Origin: Galdieria partita
Lineage: Eukaryota > Rhodophyta > Bangiophyceae > Galdieriales > Galdieriaceae
NCBI GenBank assembly: GCA_025991245.1
Contig: BQMJ01000014.1
Coordinates: 124,001 to 188,000 of the forward strand
Direction: 5' to 3'
DNA: 64,000 nucleotides
Each line of letters starts with the position of its first letter. Within the stretch, counting starts at the first letter, position 1. Below the pieces are notes generated by a model. The model saw nothing but the letters and a program-made list of their open reading frames with translations. It had not been told where the DNA came from and searched no databases. The translations under genes were made by a program, and so were the position numbers. This document shows, piece after piece, positions 11,768 to 22,413 of this stretch.

Positions 11768-13327
11768 ATGGCAAAGAAGAAGCAGCAACCGAAAGGCGCC
11801 GGGAAGGCCTACATATCTGCTGCGAAAGCTAGGCGAAAACTTCAAGTGAGCCTGGCAACTTTCCAAAAATTATGTATTTTGAAGGGAATCCATCCTCGAG
11901 TTCCGGGAAAGAAGCTTCGAGGTTCCCAGAAAACTTTTTATCTGACCAAAGATATCAAATTTCTTGCACACGACCCTCTCATTCGCAAGGCATGGGAAAT
12001 GAGAGCGCAAAGAAGGAAGATAAAGAAGGCAAAAGCAAAGAAAGAAAACTTAAAGGTCAAAAGTTTGCTGAACAATTTCCCATCATACAGGTTGGAAAGA
12101 GTCGTACTGGAGAGATATGGCACTTTCCGTGATGCTTTGCTAGATTTAGATGATGCTTTGAATGTTTTGTTTATGGTGTCTAATCTGACTTGTACCTCTG
12201 TGATCGATAGTGATAGAATTGCAAATTGCAAAAGGTTATGTAGAGAGTTTCTGAAATATGTTACCACAACAGGTGGCCTACGAAAAGTTTTTGCGTCAGT
12301 CAAGGGGCTTTATGTTCAAGTAGATATCAACGGTGTTTTTCCTGTATTTATTATACCTTACAGACCGTTTCAAAGTATACCTAAAGACATTGATCAAAAG
12401 ATTATCAAAAGCTTTTTGGAGTTTTACGAATGCCTACTGAGTTGTGTGAATCGTCACTTGTTTTACCAAAAAGGTTACGTATATCCACCTAAATTTGATG
12501 AATCTTTAGAAGCAAAGGGATTTTCAGTCTTCGACGCCTTCACGTTGGAGTGGAAGAAAGGCGAATCACAATTGATAGTGGATGAAGAATCAGATTTAAG
12601 TGTTTCTGAGAATTTGGAGAGAGACAAGAATATGGACCATCCCAATAGACTTTTGGAGGGTATGACATTTTTCTTAGGTAGAGAAGTTCCTATAGAGCTT
12701 TTTGACTTTATCGTAAGATCATGTGGTGGTAATGCACTTTGGGAAGTTCCAGGGATTCATGACGCAGATTCATCGTCAATAACCCATTATGTATATGATA
12801 GGCCAAATATACCTGGAGATAGAAGATTAGACGCGGATTATGTACAACCCCAGTGGATTCTTGATTCTATCAATGCTGGAATATTACTCCCAGTATCTCT
12901 CTATTTGCCTGGAGTATCACTTCCACCACATCTGAGTCCTTTTGTGAGCCACGAGAATTCATCATATCGTCCTCATTTTGGAGAATTTATATCAGGATAT
13001 AAGTCGTCGCAAGTTACTGGTACATACACGGAGAAAGTGATTGGACAAGAAAGTACCAAAGATGACAAATTGGACGCAACGAGCAGCCAAATTACTTTAG
13101 CCAATCAAGAAGAAGAAGAAGAAGAAGAAGACAAACGACAACGAGCGTTAGTGCCGAATGATAAACTGAAACCTTCTAGTGAAACGCAAAATCGGAAATT
13201 GGCAAAAATGATGATGAGATCAAAAGACAGATATCGTTACGAAAGAATAATGAGATCTCAAAAGAAGGAAACGAAGGCAACCAATCGACTGCTTCGTCGC
13301 CAGAAGGAGTTGAAGTCTTCTGAATAG
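11768..13327 (+). CDS. PES1: Pescadillo ribosome-biogenesis factor
   Basis: This is an intronless gene of 519 residues and a nucleolar component of the PeBoW complex (PES1-BOP1-WDR12) needed for 27S/32S pre-rRNA processing and 60S assembly. The N-terminus (KARRKLQVSLATFQKLCILKG, then GIHPRVPGKK and FYLTKDIKFLAHDPL) is the conserved Pescadillo domain. A BRCT domain spans about residues 290-390, opening with LLEGMTFFLGREVP and closing with YVQPQWILDSINAGILLP. An acidic run of seven glutamates (13108-13131) and a basic tail follow, as in other Pescadillo proteins. Length is close to the family norm. Confidence 0.95.
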   Translation: MAKKKQQPKGAGKAYISAAKARRKLQVSLATFQKLCILKGIHPRVPGKKLRGSQKTFYLTKDIKFLAHDPLIRKAWEMRAQRRKIKKAKAKKENLKVKSLLNNFPSYRLERVVLERYGTFRDALLDLDDALNVLFMVSNLTCTSVIDSDRIANCKRLCREFLKYVTTTGGLRKVFASVKGLYVQVDINGVFPVFIIPYRPFQSIPKDIDQKIIKSFLEFYECLLSCVNRHLFYQKGYVYPPKFDESLEAKGFSVFDAFTLEWKKGESQLIVDEESDLSVSENLERDKNMDHPNRLLEGMTFFLGREVPIELFDFIVRSCGGNALWEVPGIHDADSSSITHYVYDRPNIPGDRRLDADYVQPQWILDSINAGILLPVSLYLPGVSLPPHLSPFVSHENSSYRPHFGEFISGYKSSQVTGTYTEKVIGQESTKDDKLDATSSQITLANQEEEEEEEDKRQRALVPNDKLKPSSETQNRKLAKMMMRSKDRYRYERIMRSQKKETKATNRLLRRQKELKSSE

Positions 13328-13506
13328 GCTAATAACATTGTCGTTTTGCTTAATAAAGACTTTTTGAATTTTTTTTTGTGTTTGGTGCGATGGATGACAA
13401 CGCCACTAACAGATATATTTCCATGCGGACAATTTATCACAAGACGAAACCACTTTTAAAAATTAAAACAACAAAGGTCATTTCTCATAGACCTACATTT
13501 CTGCAA

Positions 13507-16500
13507 TCAATTCTTCGCTTGACGATGTGACTTACGCCTTTGATACACTCTTCTTTGTCTCTTTAGACGTTTCTCCAACCTTCGAACTCCTTTCTTTACA
13601 AGAATATGATGTCTCTCATACAAGTCCTGCAAATCATCTAATACTGCATCTGCCAGTACCAAGCCAAGATTTTTAAATCCATCAAAGACATAAGACGAAA
13701 CAAAAAAGGCAGACAGAAAAAGAATGTGATCGTCAGCCTAAATATCAATACAATTCATATTTCAATCTTGATGGATGATGCAATCAATATACTTACGGAA
13801 CGAATATATGGAGCATCATATAATGTGAAAGAGGTTTCGTCACTCTGATCTTCTGAAGTTGCCGGACCGCTATGATTCACAAGACTAGCTGGGTCATCAA
13901 AGATTCTTTCATATTCAGCATGTTCTAGTTGTAAATATCTGGCGTAGAAACGAGCTTGAGCTAGTCTCACTTGCTTCGAGCCCTCCATTAGATTCTCAAC
14001 AATAGGAGGAACAGCTTTCTTAGACTCGTTCGAAGCATGAAAAACTGCTTCCAGCAGGCCATGACTGAAATCACCAAAATGTGCAGAACTGGTATTCAGT
14101 TTAGAAATAGTCTTCCACAGAATATTTGAACGTCGTTTGTTTTGTTGGATATTGCTGCTATTTAATGAAGTGTCCCGATTTGTTTTTCGAGAATATGAAC
14201 GTGTTAACCCTAAGCTTGCCACTGAGGCAGAAGGCAACTCTACTTGAACCTCATCATCTACGGGCACAGGATTACTGTTACTTGTATCAGGTATTTGAGA
14301 TTCTTTCTTGGAAGGCTTCTGTTCAATGGTATCAAAGGTGTCTGCTAATTCCACAATTTTACTCCCCAACTTTTCTTCATCATTGTTATTAGCTGCTGCA
14401 ACATTTTCAAAATTTGGACAAGATGATGATGACATTAAAGTCCCCCTTTCTTCTGAATCAAGATGAGAACCATCTCTGCTAGGAAGTTCTATCGATAGCT
14501 CATTTGCTGCTTTACTTGGAATATCTGCTTCTTCTGTGATTGTAGTAAGCGGCTGTTGCATACTGTCTTTTGTTATTGGCATTAGTCCTTGTTCTCTCAA
14601 CTGGTTTGATAAGTGTTCAACTTCAAAAATACTTTGAGTCAAATCTTGCGCTTTTGGGATCTGGTCCATGGTGGTTGTCTCAGGATTTAGTTTTCCTTTG
14701 CTAAATGGTTGGGAGTGAAAATGCTTCCATGCACCAAAGTAATCTCTAGTAAAGTTCAAGGAGTTGAAGAGTGCTGTGCCAGTATTTCTCATATAACCAG
14801 CGACGATCCATGCTGCTTTGGTTGTCTCTCTTGCAGATACATATCCAAACTCTCGTACAAAGGCAATGGAATTGAAAGGCTTCCCCTCCATTATACAGCT
14901 GGTTATTACTTGTACAAAGTTCTTTCTACTCTCCTGGAGCACTAACAAATCCTCTATAAGTGGTTTGATGAAAAGGTCATAATGAGTGTGTGCCAAATGT
15001 CCAGTTACAAAAGGCTCGTAGTCTAATAAAGTTGAAAATGCAGATAAGCGTGGAATAATTTTACGCTCATATTCAACGGCTATGGTGATGACTTGAGGAA
15101 TTGCATGCAGCTTTGCACTGACGCCATTCTGAACACTTCCAAGCCAATAAAGTGCCTTGTTGAAATCATTTTGAATCTCTTGTTTCCAGTTCACGGGCTT
15201 TAGGGATTCTTTAGCTGTTGATCCCAATGTTTGATTTTCAGTATGCTCATTTAGACTTTGTTGTCTTTGATCCATAATGCCATTCATTTCAACATCCGGA
15301 GAATTTTGAACTCCCCATATTTTTGCCATATTACTGTCTGGCTTACCATTAGTTCTGGAGTCAATTGGCTCCACCTTAATTGTTCCATAAACCAATTCTC
15401 TGTCACCATGTCGACCCATCAACTCAAAGTATTCAGAAAGTAACCATCGGTGCCATCTACTCATTTTGCGAACAGCCAATGCTAGACACTGTCGAGCTTC
15501 TTTTAAGGCTGAATGAGGAAGAATAAATTCACTCAGAAATACAGCGATAATAACACCCAAAGAAATATTTACGAATCGTGCAAGAGGGTAATGCCACGTA
15601 GCTTTGTACTCATAGGGAGAATATTGATAAAGAATCATCACATATAGGGTAGTACAAGTAGTGAGAAGTGATGAATAAAATGGTCCATTCATAAAATAAA
15701 CTGCAACCGTTGTAACAAAGACAATAACTGCCCCCAAGCCGTAAGGTTCCATCGCAGACTGTTTCCAGTTCATCAGTAAAAAGCCCATCAAGACTCCAGA
15801 ACCACAGCCAATGATAGTTACAAGTCCTCCAATTAGAGTACCTTCTACTGTAGGAGTCATGTAAATCATGTAGGCCATCCACAACCAGAGTCCATCAAAA
15901 TTCTCTACATATTTATACAACGGAGTGACTAAAAAGATAATGATGATCAAAAGCTCTCCAATCCATTTCTTGACAAAATAATGAAACTCCGTTGCACCTA
16001 ACAAGACATATAATTCTGTTTTGTTACGAGGAATATTTCCAATGGTATGATACCAAACTTCAAATGACCAAAACAGACTTCTTGTCCATCCAAAAAGGTT
16101 ATGATAACCTAAATAATGAATGAGCTTTCATATTTTCGTAAAAAGCGACAAACGTGCCTCTACGAAAAGATTTCTTCTTTCTCGCTATCATAAGATTAAA
16201 AAATTCTTCGTTAATATTGCATAGGGATTCCAACAGAGACTTTGACATCACTAGAACAAACATAAGTGGACCTAATTCTAATGCGGTAGACTCTGCACGT
16301 AAAGTTCTCGTGCTGTCCCAATAAGAAATATAGGATGATCGAACTGCAGACTTTAACTTCCGTTCCATCTCTTCCATTTGCAATATCTCATCCTTGATAT
16401 GTCTCATAGCGTACATATGACGATTATCTGAAGATTCGCTTACACAACTACCTAAAACAGAACAGGTGGTGGCCATTCTAGCATAAAGTTCTTTCATCAC

Positions 16501-17757
16501 TGGGATCAGACCCTTCCATCTTTGGAGTGTATCAGCCTTATATCGTCTTCTTCCTCCTTCAAGAACCGAGCGAATAGCATCCACACGTGAGATAAGATCT
16601 TCGACAGCATCAATAACTCTCAACCATAAGCGGATAGGCTCTTTGCGCATAAACTGGAACAGGTTTGGTTCAAAAATGCTGTAATTTGCTAGCGTTCTGG
16701 CACGTTTTATGTTTCCTTGGGCTGAAATGAGAGTATCTCCCTCCAAAATGCTCTCGAGTACATGAAGATTGTATGAAGAACCTTTTAGCCAAGAAGAAGT
16801 CCCAGGATCCACAGCAATTTGTCTCGTCGGTACATCGCTGTTCGAGAGCGTTTCTTGAAAGGTGTCATCATCATCATCAAGACTGGAGTCCGAACTATTT
16901 GACGACGAGTTTTTGAATTTTGAGCCACTATGTATTGAACCACCTAGGCGTTCCATAGAGCCTCTTAAGGAGTCGTTACTATCTATGATAGTAATAGCGA
17001 GATAAGGGGAAAATAGAACGCATGAAATAGATGACATAGAAGAGCCAAGTTTGTTCAAAGCATCTCTGATACTCAGTTTCATATCCTGAGCGGAAAACTT
17101 TGGAAAAATGAGAATAGCTGGAACGAGTGAAAATACGATTGACAATGCTGAAGCCACAAGAGTTATCCTCATAGTATACAAAATACTAGAGTTTCCCAAG
17201 GTTCTCGTATCTAAAAGATTGAAAACAAAGTTGCTTTCTCCAGTGTAGTAAACCATTCCACTAACACGAGTATCTGAGTGGAGAATTGTAAATAGGCCAG
17301 TGCCTATTGCTGCCAAGACTATAGTGATTCCGATACTGGCACGAGCAGCCAAAGCGGCAACAGCTCCAAAGCAAGCTCCAAAAATAAGAGCAATCGCTGT
17401 AAGACAGGAAGCTTGCATAACGATACCGAAATGAAGCTCTTGAACAAAAAAAGTGAGATTGATAATATAATAAATTAGTGCCAACGGTGCATCGGGAAAA
17501 GCGTTGTACAGTGTTGGCACAAAAACGAATAGGATACCGATAAGTGTGCCTAAACAAGCTCTTGCAGCCATTCGAAAAGAATTGGACAAGTACAATTGCT
17601 TTAGGCGCCATAACAGCCTTACGAATCTCGTCCCCTTAACGTGTAACCAGTATTCTGTGGCATTGAGTTTAGAAGAATGCTTAGCTGTTGTGCTAGAGTT
17701 CCAACTCAGAAGAAATTCTTCTATAGATTGGTTTACTCCACGTCTTTTTGCTTCCAT
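13507..17757 (-). CDS. Large FUSC/ALMT-like integral membrane transporter
   Basis: The product is about 1,370 residues in three exons: about 16165-17757, about 13797-16109 and 13507-13737. Intron 1 has donor GTAGAG and joins KKSF to RYHNLFGW. Intron 2 (13738-13796, donor GTAAGT) joins PYIRS to ADDHILFLSAFF. Two membrane blocks are visible, at about residues 60-240 (MAARACLGTLIGILFVFVP and following helices) and about 550-760. They are separated by a long cytosolic stretch, the two-module plan of the fusaric-acid-resistance / ALMT-like exporter superfamily. A second long polar region and an Arg-rich C-terminus follow. The substrate cannot be read from sequence; organic anions are likely for this superfamily. 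Confidence 0.7.
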
Positions 17758-18127
17758 TTAGTATTAGCACCTTTGGAGGTTTCCAGGGACGTTCACCATC
17801 AAAACAGAATGGGCTTCTGTCTCTCTGACAGAGGGAAGTCCCAATCAGCAACTTTGTACGATCACTGGTTTCATGAGAACTTATTATTTCTATAATGACT
17901 AGAGTAATATTAAGTCTACCTGGTAGAATAGCATTTTCTGATAGCTTTGGATTGCATCGTTTCATTATAACCTTTGAAAGTAGTCATATCTCCTTGTAGG
18001 GAACAGGATAAAATATTATACACACGACAATTTCCTTTTGCCTTTATTGGGTTCAAAACTTTCTCAAAGGTTTCCAAACAGAGACCTAGTCAACAAGTTG
18101 CTACACACGATACCTTGGAATAGGAGG

Positions 18128-18564
18128 CTAATGAAAGAAACGAACAAGGTCTTCGATCAGACTTTGATTAGGCTGAACACCATGTTTTTGCAAGATCTCT
18201 GCGACTCCTTTTCTTTGTTGGGCAAGGATTTCTTCTGAGGGCTAATCAACAAACGTTTTAATAAGAGGGAACAAAAAAGACGATAAGAGACTAACCTCAA
18301 TTTGCTGTCGAAGTTTTGCAGCTAAACGTTGTACTGCCTGCTCATCTTCACGGTTAAAATACTTTAATGTCATTCAGTAGAGTCTAAGTGGGTTCTCAAC
18401 TTTTCACTCACCGCGCTTTCTTGGGCGGTTTCCCTTTCCTTCCATCTGCTTCCCATAGTTCCTTCAGCAACTGACTTTTTCTCTGTATAGAACATTTTCT
18501 GTTCCCTTTGCAAAACTTTGGTGACAGCACTTTTTGTGACGCCCAGTAACTTTGCTTTGTTCAT
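18128..18564 (-). CDS. IF1-like mitochondrial ATP synthase inhibitor
   Basis: Three exons are joined by introns at 18362-18411 (donor GTGAGT) and 18242-18295 (donor GTTAGT), giving about 110 residues. The core GSRWKERETAQESAYFNRED followed by EQAVQRLAAKLRQQIE has the pattern of IF1 proteins: a glycine, then a charged helix, then an aromatic pair before 'REXEQ..L..L'. IF1 blocks F1-ATPase rotation when the matrix acidifies. The N-terminus (MNKAKLLGVTKSAVTKVLQR) is basic and amphipathic like a mitochondrial presequence. Unlike typical IF1, it has a ~36-residue C-terminal extension (PSEEILAQQRKGVAEILQKH...). The start is uncertain: the frame is open further upstream, but I found no earlier ATG. 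Confidence 0.5.
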
Positions 18565-18932
18565 TTTGTATGATAACCACACAAACGACACAAATGATGC
18601 ACCCCAATGACAATACGAGTAACGATGGGCTTCATTTGCTTTCAATTTGTTCAAATACTGAAAATAAAAACTTCTCTACTTACCAACGGCACGATTGAAT
18701 TGGAAAGCAAATTTTTTGAAACTATTATTCAGAGGCCTTGTCAAGATTTATTTTTAAAAGGGATATACTATATTTAGTTGCATCGTGTTGGTGACTTTGA
18801 GTTGTAAAATGCTTCCTATGACAAGTCGTCTTTTGTTCCACATTCTTTTACATAGACAGTTGAACGAAACTGTTTGAAAAGGAGAAAGATATTAGCATCT
18901 TTTGGCTCACTGATATTGTTTGATACCAATCA

Positions 18933-19308
18933 ATGAGAAACCTCAAAGTTCAAACTCAGCTTGCAAGCTTCATACAAGTGACGAAGGTTCTAAGCTGAGT
19001 GCTATGCAATCAAATCTCGTAGGTGGCAACTCGGTTGCCAGAAGATGGATATCTTAAGGAATGATGAGAGAAAATTGAATTCGAGCTTGCGATGTGGAAT
19101 AGGAAAGCAGTGCACACGAGTCTGTTCAGCTATTGGAATAAAGGAGATACAGCAAACCGCATTGTAGTAGGGGAGTATAACAGAAGGAAGCACTCTGAAG
19201 GAAACTGACAGAGATAAACTGTTTGTGAAGTATTTTGGTTTTCGAAGAAATATTATTGCAGTCATCAGAAAACCTTATGGTAACCACGGCACCAAATTGT
19301 ACAAATAA
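18933..19308 (+). CDS. Tentative small spliced gene, unidentified
   Basis: A frame can be assembled from three pieces with two GT..AG introns of 55 and 48 nt. It gives about 90 basic residues that start MRNLKVQTQLASFIQVTK and end FGFRRNIIAVIRKPYGNHG..., with a stop at 19306-19308. The donors (GTTCTA, GTAGTA) are weak, and the opposite strand has an equally long open frame, so this could be chance. No family is recognised. Confidence 0.25.
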
Positions 19309-20007
19309 CTAAAGGACGTGTTCTTTTTTTGCTTATTTATATGGATAGCTGTATCAAATAGACTGTTTCTCGATTGGATAATAACAAGACGACCACGCTG
19401 AAACCTCAAAAAGAGAATACATCAGGGTACGATAAGTGTTTTTATCCTATTTACTTGTCAAGTGTTCTTCACAAAAACAAAGAGAAAGAAAAGTGTTTCT
19501 TTCGTTTTGTCAACTTTTGACAAAAAATGAAGGTACATATAAAGGACACTCGTGGGAATAAGATTACTGGCCAAATACGTCTTTTTATTATTGCACATAT
19601 AAAAACTTGTTTCAACAATCATTCACTATAAAACTACCTTCGACTAGCTGACTCGACAACCCGCTCAGCTAACTTTCCGGAACTTGAGCATATTATATAG
19701 GCATCAATCGTAACTTTTCAAACGGCTTCGACAACCTTTCCTCCTGGTCGTCCACAGTTTGTACAAAACTCGACGAGTTTCTATTCACTACAAACTGCAA
19801 CAACCAGCAGATAGAAGGCTATCAAGCAACTCAAAAAGCTACGTTGTGCTCGTTTTACTCAACAGCCGGTTGTCTCATCCTCACGGGATAACATACACCG
19901 AAGTCAATGCAGTCTTAGGTTAGAATAAAGACGTGAAAATTAGGGTCGACGGCGATTCGGTTTGCTTATAAAGGAGAAAGGTTGTCTAATGGACACATAA
20001 CACTATT
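19309..20007. other. Gene-free stretch
   Basis: About 700 bp without a convincing coding frame on either strand. Between about 19540 and 19900 the sequence is richer in GC and less repetitive than nearby spacers. It contains several TATA-like boxes (about 19535, 19597 and 19693) and two copies of CGACAACC. It could hold an RNA gene or long leader sequences, but I recognise no snRNA, RNase P, SRP or tRNA motif. Confidence 0.4.
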
Positions 20008-20935
20008 TTATGACAAAAGTGGATTTAACCTTTCCTTCCATTCATGAACTGACCAAGAACTTGAAGCTACAGGATCTTTCATTCTGTTGATCATAAAAGT
20101 AGGCGATACATGAATATCCAATTGACGGGCATATCGAATACTCAACTTTAGATCCTAACAAAAGTAACGACATTCTATATCCCATTTATCAAAAGCTATC
20201 ACCTACTGCTGTAACTTCGTTTCCTTCTTTGGTGTCCAGGATTTCCAACTTTTTTAAAACTTGTTCCGACTCAATCCCAACTTCCTATCAACACCACCAA
20301 AATAAGAAAAGGAATGTTGACAAGAATATTCTCTTTCAAAGAACCAAACTCAATACCTTTGCTAACTTTGCCAATTGCTCATACAACTCTTTGCTAAACA
20401 CAAAAGCTTTAGCAGTGAAATAGTTTCACAACTCTGTATACTTACCGACTCTTCTGGTAAACCTTTTGATCAATAAAATTGTCCAAGTTCTCGAACAATA
20501 TTCGGGAATAGGGATAAAACTTGTCAGGATTGATCTGTTTTACTGCCAACGCTGCTTCATGCAGAAGAGTAGACTGTGGGTGCCACGGCTGTATTTGGTG
20601 CTGGAAATAAAAGCATATCTTTCCTTCCATTGCAGGAAGTACTTGATCCATTAAAATAAAAAATGCCTTTTTCGAAAAGGGACACTAAAAACCAAGAGTT
20701 GGAGATCTTTCAAGTCCATTGCGATGCTTACACAGTAGTCCAAAAAAACCTCCATTTGAATTGGAGCTCCTGGAGGACCCAGTGGAGTTCCAATCGACTA
20801 GGCTTCTTATTAGTCACCATTCAAGAAACAAAAATACTTTATACTTACCTGTTTGGGAAGAGGTGGCCAGTTGGAAGCCATTTCACACAACAATTCAATC
20901 CTCCATTTTCTGGCAAATTGTTTCACTGTTTTCAT
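20008..20935 (-). CDS. DsbA-like thioredoxin-fold protein
   Basis: Six short exons assemble into about 215 residues. Exon 1 is MKTVKQFARKWRIELLCEMA...LPKQ. It splices (acceptor GCCTAG) into SIGTPLGPPGAPIQMEVFLDYC, and the next exon begins CPFSKKAFFILMDQVLPAM. This builds a beta-strand followed by DYCCPFS, the position of the thioredoxin-like active site, then QHQIQPWHPQS and a helical insert. The last exon holds the cis-proline loop HVSPTFMIN. The fold is that of DsbA / GST-kappa-type oxidoreductases. The active-site motif is CPFS rather than CxxC, so it may not be a disulfide oxidase. No clear signal peptide is seen. It lies head to head with the ArfGAP gene, 19 bp between start codons. Confidence 0.7.
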
Positions 20936-20954
20936 AGTGCGCTCTCGTCCTAGT
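20936..20954. promoter_or_regulatory. 19-bp divergent inter-start region, DsbA-like / ArfGAP
   Basis: Nineteen bases separate two outward-pointing ATGs. As at 11743-11767, the promoters must overlap the coding sequences or drive nearly leaderless mRNAs. Confidence 0.45.
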
Positions 20955-22361
20955 ATGGAACAAGACGAAGCTTTGAATATTCTACGGACTTTGCAAAGAT
21001 TGGACGAAAACAAGTACGTTGTATGATTGGTTAGCTGGTTTCACTTTTGTCAAGTTTCCTTAGGTACTGCGTAGACTGTGGAGCCCATAATCCACAATGG
21101 GCCACAGTAACTTATGGTACTTTTATATGTTTGGAGTGTTCAGGTCAGTTGAAATAATTGCAGAGTGCATTAAGAATAAAGTTCAACCTTAGGAAAACAT
21201 CGCTCCCTAGGTGTACATATTTCTTTTGTACGTAGCATCGGTATGGATAGATGGAAGTTACACGAGATAAAGAAGATGCAACTTGGAGGCAATAAAGCTT
21301 TCAAGGAGTTTTTGAAAAGTCAAGGTGTATCACTTTCTTTACCGACTGCTGAAAAGTATCAAACGCCTGCGGCTAAGTTGTATGCTGAGAAACTTCAACA
21401 ACAAGTGAACACAGAAGTGGGAAGTAGTGGAAAGAACAGTGAGTGGTTGAAAAAGGATTCGTCGTTGCTCAAACCCACAATAGAGTATAATGAGAAACCA
21501 GAAAATAATCAAGTAGTGACCAATACTGTCAATGTTTGGGGTTCTTCTGGTGCTGAACACTCAGCTGAGTCGAAACACGAGAAACGAATTAATCCTGTGA
21601 GAACAAATAACAAAAGAGCCAACTCAAAACAAGCTGCGTATAATACAACGGACAGTGGCTCAGGACATTCTTATGCTTCCACTAAGTATCAGGAGTGGGA
21701 ACCTTCGAAGTCCGATGTTCACCAATCGAATAGCTTGAAAACCAAATCTGAGCAGCCTGCTATATCTACCAGGAACGACTGGATGGATTCTAGTGCTGCT
21801 TATGGAACGGAATCTAAGCGGTCTTCTGAAATTGAACAAATAACCAGTTTATTAAAGAATCAAGTATCTCTTCTTTCGGAGCAAGCAAAGAAAAGTGAAT
21901 TGGTAACTCAAGCCAAGGAGAAGACTGCACAGGCAGCATCTCAACTACACTCCTGGTTTCAGTACTTCTCTAACAGAGTATCAGGTGAAATGGAAAAACT
22001 GCACACTTCTGAATGTTCTGATGTTAGAAGTGAATTGTTGCAGGGGATATCGCATTTAAAGGTAGTGCTTTCCAATAACTTTATATTATTACTGGAAATG
22101 TGGTTTTAGGGAAGCGAATTGGATGATAAGAGAGTAGAATATCGGTCATCCAGTTGGAAAGAAAAGAGCAGTTTTGTTGCTCCTGAAATCAACACGACAT
22201 CCTATTTCTCAGCTTCTCAACAACAACAGGAGCCCAGTAGATGGCGAGACGGACCCACAGATTTGTCAAAGTCAAGTTCTCCGTTGCGACCATCTACACA
22301 GTGTTCATCTAACAAAGAGTGGGATTGGCCAGAAGAAGAAGACAAACAATACAAAGTTTGA
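20955..22361 (+). CDS. ArfGAP-domain protein (ARFGAP1-like)
   Basis: A GTPase-activating protein for Arf small GTPases in vesicle coat cycling. The N-terminus [20 protein letters not shown] is followed by the zinc finger [20 protein letters not shown] then CLEC (C-x2-C-x16-C-x2-C), the arginine-finger region [18 protein letters not shown], and the conserved W[13 protein letters not shown] helix. This is the complete ArfGAP fold within about 115 residues. The remainder is Ser/Gln/Lys-rich and polar, with SERYHT-like and WDWPEEED segments as in ARFGAP1-type tails that sense membranes or bind adaptors. There are four exons. The intron near 22060-22110 has donor GTAGTG and acceptor GTTTTAG and leads into [12 protein letters not shown]. 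The stop lies 52 bp before the syntaxin ATG. Confidence 0.9.
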
Positions 22362-22413
22362 TCGTTGGTTGAAAGCTAAAATGAAATTCAAGCTAAAAAC
22401 TTTCACATAAATA

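Noticed and set aside
19540-19900. snRNA, RNase P or SRP RNA gene
   Set aside because: Searched by eye for the hallmark motifs of U1-U6, RNase P P4 and SRP and found none; kept only as an unexplained stretch.
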